Part shown: positions 40,649-42,883 of the stretch, in pieces
Layout: each line of letters begins with the position of its first letter
Position numbering within the stretch: position 1 is the stretch's first letter
Origin: Candidatus Binatia bacterium
GTDB lineage: Bacteria > Desulfobacterota > Binatia > UBA9968 > JAJDTQ01
Assembly (NCBI GenBank): GCA_022823055.1
Contig: JAJDXX010000011.1
Location: 1 to 42,883, forward strand
DNA length: 42,883 bases
Reading direction: 5' to 3'
Position numbers and translations under genes: made by a program
Notes under the pieces: generated by a model
What the model saw: only the letters and a program-made list of their open reading frames with translations
Database searches by the model: none
What the model was told of the DNA's origin: nothing

Positions 40649-41500
40649 GTGCCGTTTCCTGATTTCCGGGACGCCGCCCACCCGGCTCGGTGTTCGGAAC
40701 GACCTGCCGTCATGCTGATCGACGCCCACGCCCATCTCGACCACTACGAAGAGCCACGGGAAGCGCTGGCGCGCATCGAGCGCCGGCGCATCCTGACCTT
40801 GGCCAACGCCATGGACCCCGCCTCGTACGAGCGCAACCTCGCCTTGGCGCAACAGTGTCCCTTCGTCCTCCCGTCCTTCGGCATCCATCCGCGGCGGGCG
40901 GCGGAGCATGCTGACCACTTGGCGGAGTTGCGTCCCCTGGTGGAGCAGAGCCCCTTGCTGGGCGAACTGGGCCTCGACTTCCACTGGGTGCGGGACGAGG
41001 AGACCTACCCGCGCCAGATCGAGGTGTTCGAGTTCCTGGTGCGCACGGCCGCCGAGCAGGGCAAGATCGTCAACCTGCACACCAAGGGCGCCGAACGGCG
41101 CATCCTCCACACCCTGCGCGCCTTCGGCGTGAGCAGGGCCATCATCCACTGGTACTCGGGACCCATGGACGTGCTCGACGAGATGATCGCCGAAGGGTAC
41201 TTCTTCACGGTGGGAGTGGAGGTGCTGTATTCGAGGCAGATCCAGGCGGTGGCGCGCGCCATACCCCCTCGTCAACTCCTATCCGAGACCGACAATCCCG
41301 GCGGCAACCGCTGGCTCGTCGGGGAAGTCGCGCCGCCGGACATCGTCGCCGACGTGGTCGCCGCGGTGGCGGAATTGAAAGGCCTGCCGCAGGAAAAGAT
41401 GGAAGCACTGATCCAGGCCAATTTCCTCCGGCTCGTGGGCGATGACCCCAGGCTGGACACCATCCGCGCGCTGCTGGAAAAACAAGCGGGAACGGGATAA
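40649..41500 (+). CDS. TatD-family metal-dependent hydrolase
   Basis: A TIM-barrel hydrolase of up to 283 residues. MLIDAHAHLDHY (metal HxH), FGIHPRRA, LGELGLDFHW (bridging Glu), NLHTKGAE (His), IIHWYSGP (His) and SETDNPGG (Asp) give the TatD ligand set in order. AGGAGG precedes the GTG at 40649 by 10 nt, but the family-typical N-terminus is at ATG 40712 (262 residues), which lacks a good ribosome-binding site; a 21-residue extension is therefore possible. Family members are DNases or act on unidentified phosphoesters or amides. It lies between UbiD and the cyclodeaminase-like gene on the same strand. Confidence 0.85.
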   Translation: MPFPDFRDAAHPARCSERPAVMLIDAHAHLDHYEEPREALARIERRRILTLANAMDPASYERNLALAQQCPFVLPSFGIHPRRAAEHADHLAELRPLVEQSPLLGELGLDFHWVRDEETYPRQIEVFEFLVRTAAEQGKIVNLHTKGAERRILHTLRAFGVSRAIIHWYSGPMDVLDEMIAEGYFFTVGVEVLYSRQIQAVARAIPPRQLLSETDNPGGNRWLVGEVAPPDIVADVVAAVAELKGLPQEKMEALIQANFLRLVGDDPRLDTIRALLEKQAGTG

Positions 41501-41547
41501 CGTCCCGTTTGTCTGTCGTACCAACCGGCAATCCACAAGGAGGAGCC

Positions 41548-42645
41548 ATGCTGTTTCTGACCAATGAGCACATCCAGGAAGTTCTCGACATGAAGACGTG
41601 CCTCAACGCCATGGAGGACGCCTACCGCGACCTCTCGAAGAACGAGGCGGCGTACCGGCCGAGGATCGACTTCTACGTGCCGCGGGAGCCCCATTACTAC
41701 CGCTGGGGCACCATGGAGGGGGCCACCCGGTCGCTCGGCTACATGGCCATCCGCATGAAGTCGGACATGCTCGTGTGGGAAAAGAACGGCGAGTTCGAAA
41801 CCGAGGACAAGTACTGCATCGAGCCGGGCACCTACTGCGGCCTCATCTTCCTCCTGAGCGTGCGCAACGGCGAGCCGCTGGCGCTGATGAACGACGGCTA
41901 CCTGCAGCACATGCGCGTGGGCGCCTGCGCCGGGCTCGGGGTCAAGTACCTGTCGCGGGAGAACTCCAAGGTGCTGGGAATGCTGGGCTCCGGCGGCATG
42001 GCGCGCACCTACACGCAGGCCATCCACGAGGTGCGCGACATCGAGCTGCTGCGCGTGTTCAGCCCCACCAAGGCCAACCGGGAGGCCTTCGCCGCGGAGA
42101 TGCGCGAACAGCTCGGTCTCAACGTCGAGACCTGCGACGACGCCGAGACGGTGTGCCGGGGCGCGGACATCGTGGCGCTGGCCACGGACTCGCTGGTGCA
42201 GGTGATGAAGCCCGAATGGGTGGAGCCCGGCATGCACATCACCAACGTCCGCTCCAACGAGGCCGGACCGGAGATCCTCGCCAAGTGCGACATCCAGGCG
42301 CGCCTGGGAGCCTCCACCATGGTGCTGGACAGTCCCCCGCCGGGAACCGTCCACGGCAGCGACGGCATGTTCGCCTACATCGCAGGCACCGAAGAGGAGA
42401 TGAAAAAGATCCCGCCCTCGCCCATCCGCGAGATCGACAACGCGAGCATCGGCACCATCCCCGACCTCATGGCCGGCACCTGGCCCGGACGCACCAGCGA
42501 CGAGCAGGTGACCTTCCTCAACAACCAGGGCACCCAGGGCCTCCAGTTCGCCGCGGTGGGCGGCACCGCCTACGAGATGGCCAAGTCCAAGGGCCTGGGC
42601 CACCCGCTGCCGCGGGAGTGGTTCCTGCAGGACATCCGGGATTAG
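41548..42645 (+). CDS. Ornithine cyclodeaminase / mu-crystallin family protein
   Basis: A 365-residue NAD(P)-dependent enzyme, somewhat longer than usual (about 320-350). Lys71 in YMAIRMKSDM aligns with the catalytic lysine of Pseudomonas ornithine cyclodeaminase, MRVGACAGLGVKYLS has the substrate arginine, and MLGSGGMARTYTQAI is the Rossmann glycine motif. AAGGAGGAG just before the ATG at 41548 fixes the start; an in-frame GTG at 41509 is less likely. Relatives act on ornithine, alanine, ketimines or tauropine-like imines, so the substrate is open. It is the last gene before a run of repeats. Confidence 0.87.
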   Translation: MLFLTNEHIQEVLDMKTCLNAMEDAYRDLSKNEAAYRPRIDFYVPREPHYYRWGTMEGATRSLGYMAIRMKSDMLVWEKNGEFETEDKYCIEPGTYCGLIFLLSVRNGEPLALMNDGYLQHMRVGACAGLGVKYLSRENSKVLGMLGSGGMARTYTQAIHEVRDIELLRVFSPTKANREAFAAEMREQLGLNVETCDDAETVCRGADIVALATDSLVQVMKPEWVEPGMHITNVRSNEAGPEILAKCDIQARLGASTMVLDSPPPGTVHGSDGMFAYIAGTEEEMKKIPPSPIREIDNASIGTIPDLMAGTWPGRTSDEQVTFLNNQGTQGLQFAAVGGTAYEMAKSKGLGHPLPREWFLQDIRD

Positions 42646-42710
42646 GGAACCGACACCGGGCCGCGTCGAAACGCCGCCTGGACCCCAGATGGGAATGACT
42701 CCTCGTAACG

Positions 42711-42883
42711 TCATTCCCGTGGAACAGGCTGTGTGAAACTCCACGCGGATGAGGATCGGCACTAACGCCCCAAACCATCATTCCCGCGGAACAGGCTGTG
42801 TCAAAACTCCGCTCGGATGAGAATTGGCAACAACGCCCGGAACCGTCATTCCCGCGGAAGCGGGAATCCAGGGGTGGGGAGAA
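42711..42883 (+). repeat. Tandem left-end units of the palindromic repeat family, cut by the window end (R6)
   Basis: TCATTCCCG(C/T)GGAACAGGCTGTGT starts at 42711 and 42778, and a third start at 42846 continues into the normal arm GCGGGAATCCAGGGG. The units are 67 and 68 bp long and share AACTCC, CGGATGAG, GGCA and AACGCCC blocks. The rest of the element lies beyond the window. Confidence 0.85.

Noticed and set aside
42711..42883. Possible CRISPR array (regular 67-68-bp units)
   Set aside because: The spacing is regular but the sequence between the ATTCCCGC blocks is itself repeated, not unique spacer-like, and no cas gene is present.

Overview
This is a GC-rich (about two-thirds G+C by eye) bacterial chromosome segment of 42.9 kb, densely coded, with no phage, plasmid, transposase, rRNA or tRNA gene visible. 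The content suggests an uncultured, metabolically versatile Gram-negative soil, marine or sponge-type lineage of the Desulfobacterota/Tectomicrobia/Binatota kind: molybdenum hydroxylases, LLM oxidoreductase, UbiD, amidohydrolases, a Tat-exported aldo/keto reductase, the order mutL then miaA, and many small palindromic intergenic repeats. That placement is an inference from gene content only. Non-ATG starts are common, and all four NTGA stop/start overlaps (ATGA, GTGA, TTGA, CTGA) occur.

Layout. (1) 143-3495, minus: threonine synthase-like and cysteine synthase-like PLP enzymes and a DUF6282-like metal hydrolase. (2) 3835-10983, minus: a tight eight-gene operon running from 10983 downwards: CoA-transferase A and B, LLM oxidoreductase, a four-subunit molybdenum hydroxylase (FAD, 2Fe-2S and a molybdenum subunit split into two genes), and a maleate-isomerase-like enzyme. 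Order and subunit sizes match clostridial nicotinate dehydrogenase (ndhF-S-L-M), so this looks like a catabolic operon for an unidentified (hetero)aromatic acid. (3) 11194-15549, minus: miaA, mutL and a maleylacetate-reductase-like dehydrogenase. (4) 15597-16282, minus: a Phd/PIN toxin-antitoxin pair with a near-consensus promoter overlapped by two palindromic operators; an EamA transporter (16329-17216) carries a degenerate copy of that operator pair upstream.

(5) 17445-25396, plus: a carboxyltransferase-domain protein, two tandem paralogous amidohydrolases, an MFS transporter, a MetE-like methyltransferase, a protein phosphatase, 3-hydroxyanthranilate dioxygenase and a CDP-alcohol phosphatidyltransferase that appears to start at CTG. 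(6) 25585-30147, minus: MFS transporter, flippase-like membrane protein, NAD-binding epimerase-like protein with a non-AUG start, and a Tat-exported aldo/keto reductase. (7) 30299-35120, minus: a complete livKHMGF-type ABC importer. (8) 35376-42645, plus: a PqqC/TenA-like protein, an orphan full-length molybdenum hydroxylase large subunit, a UbiD decarboxylase, a TatD-like hydrolase and an ornithine-cyclodeaminase-family enzyme.

The longest gene-free stretches are filled by one modular repeat family: paired ATTCCCGC/GCGGGAAT hairpins, a conserved AT-rich tail, and a left-end unit that is tandemly repeated in places. The best candidates for something not yet described are the eight-gene operon, the operator pair shared by the toxin-antitoxin module and the EamA gene, and the repeat family.
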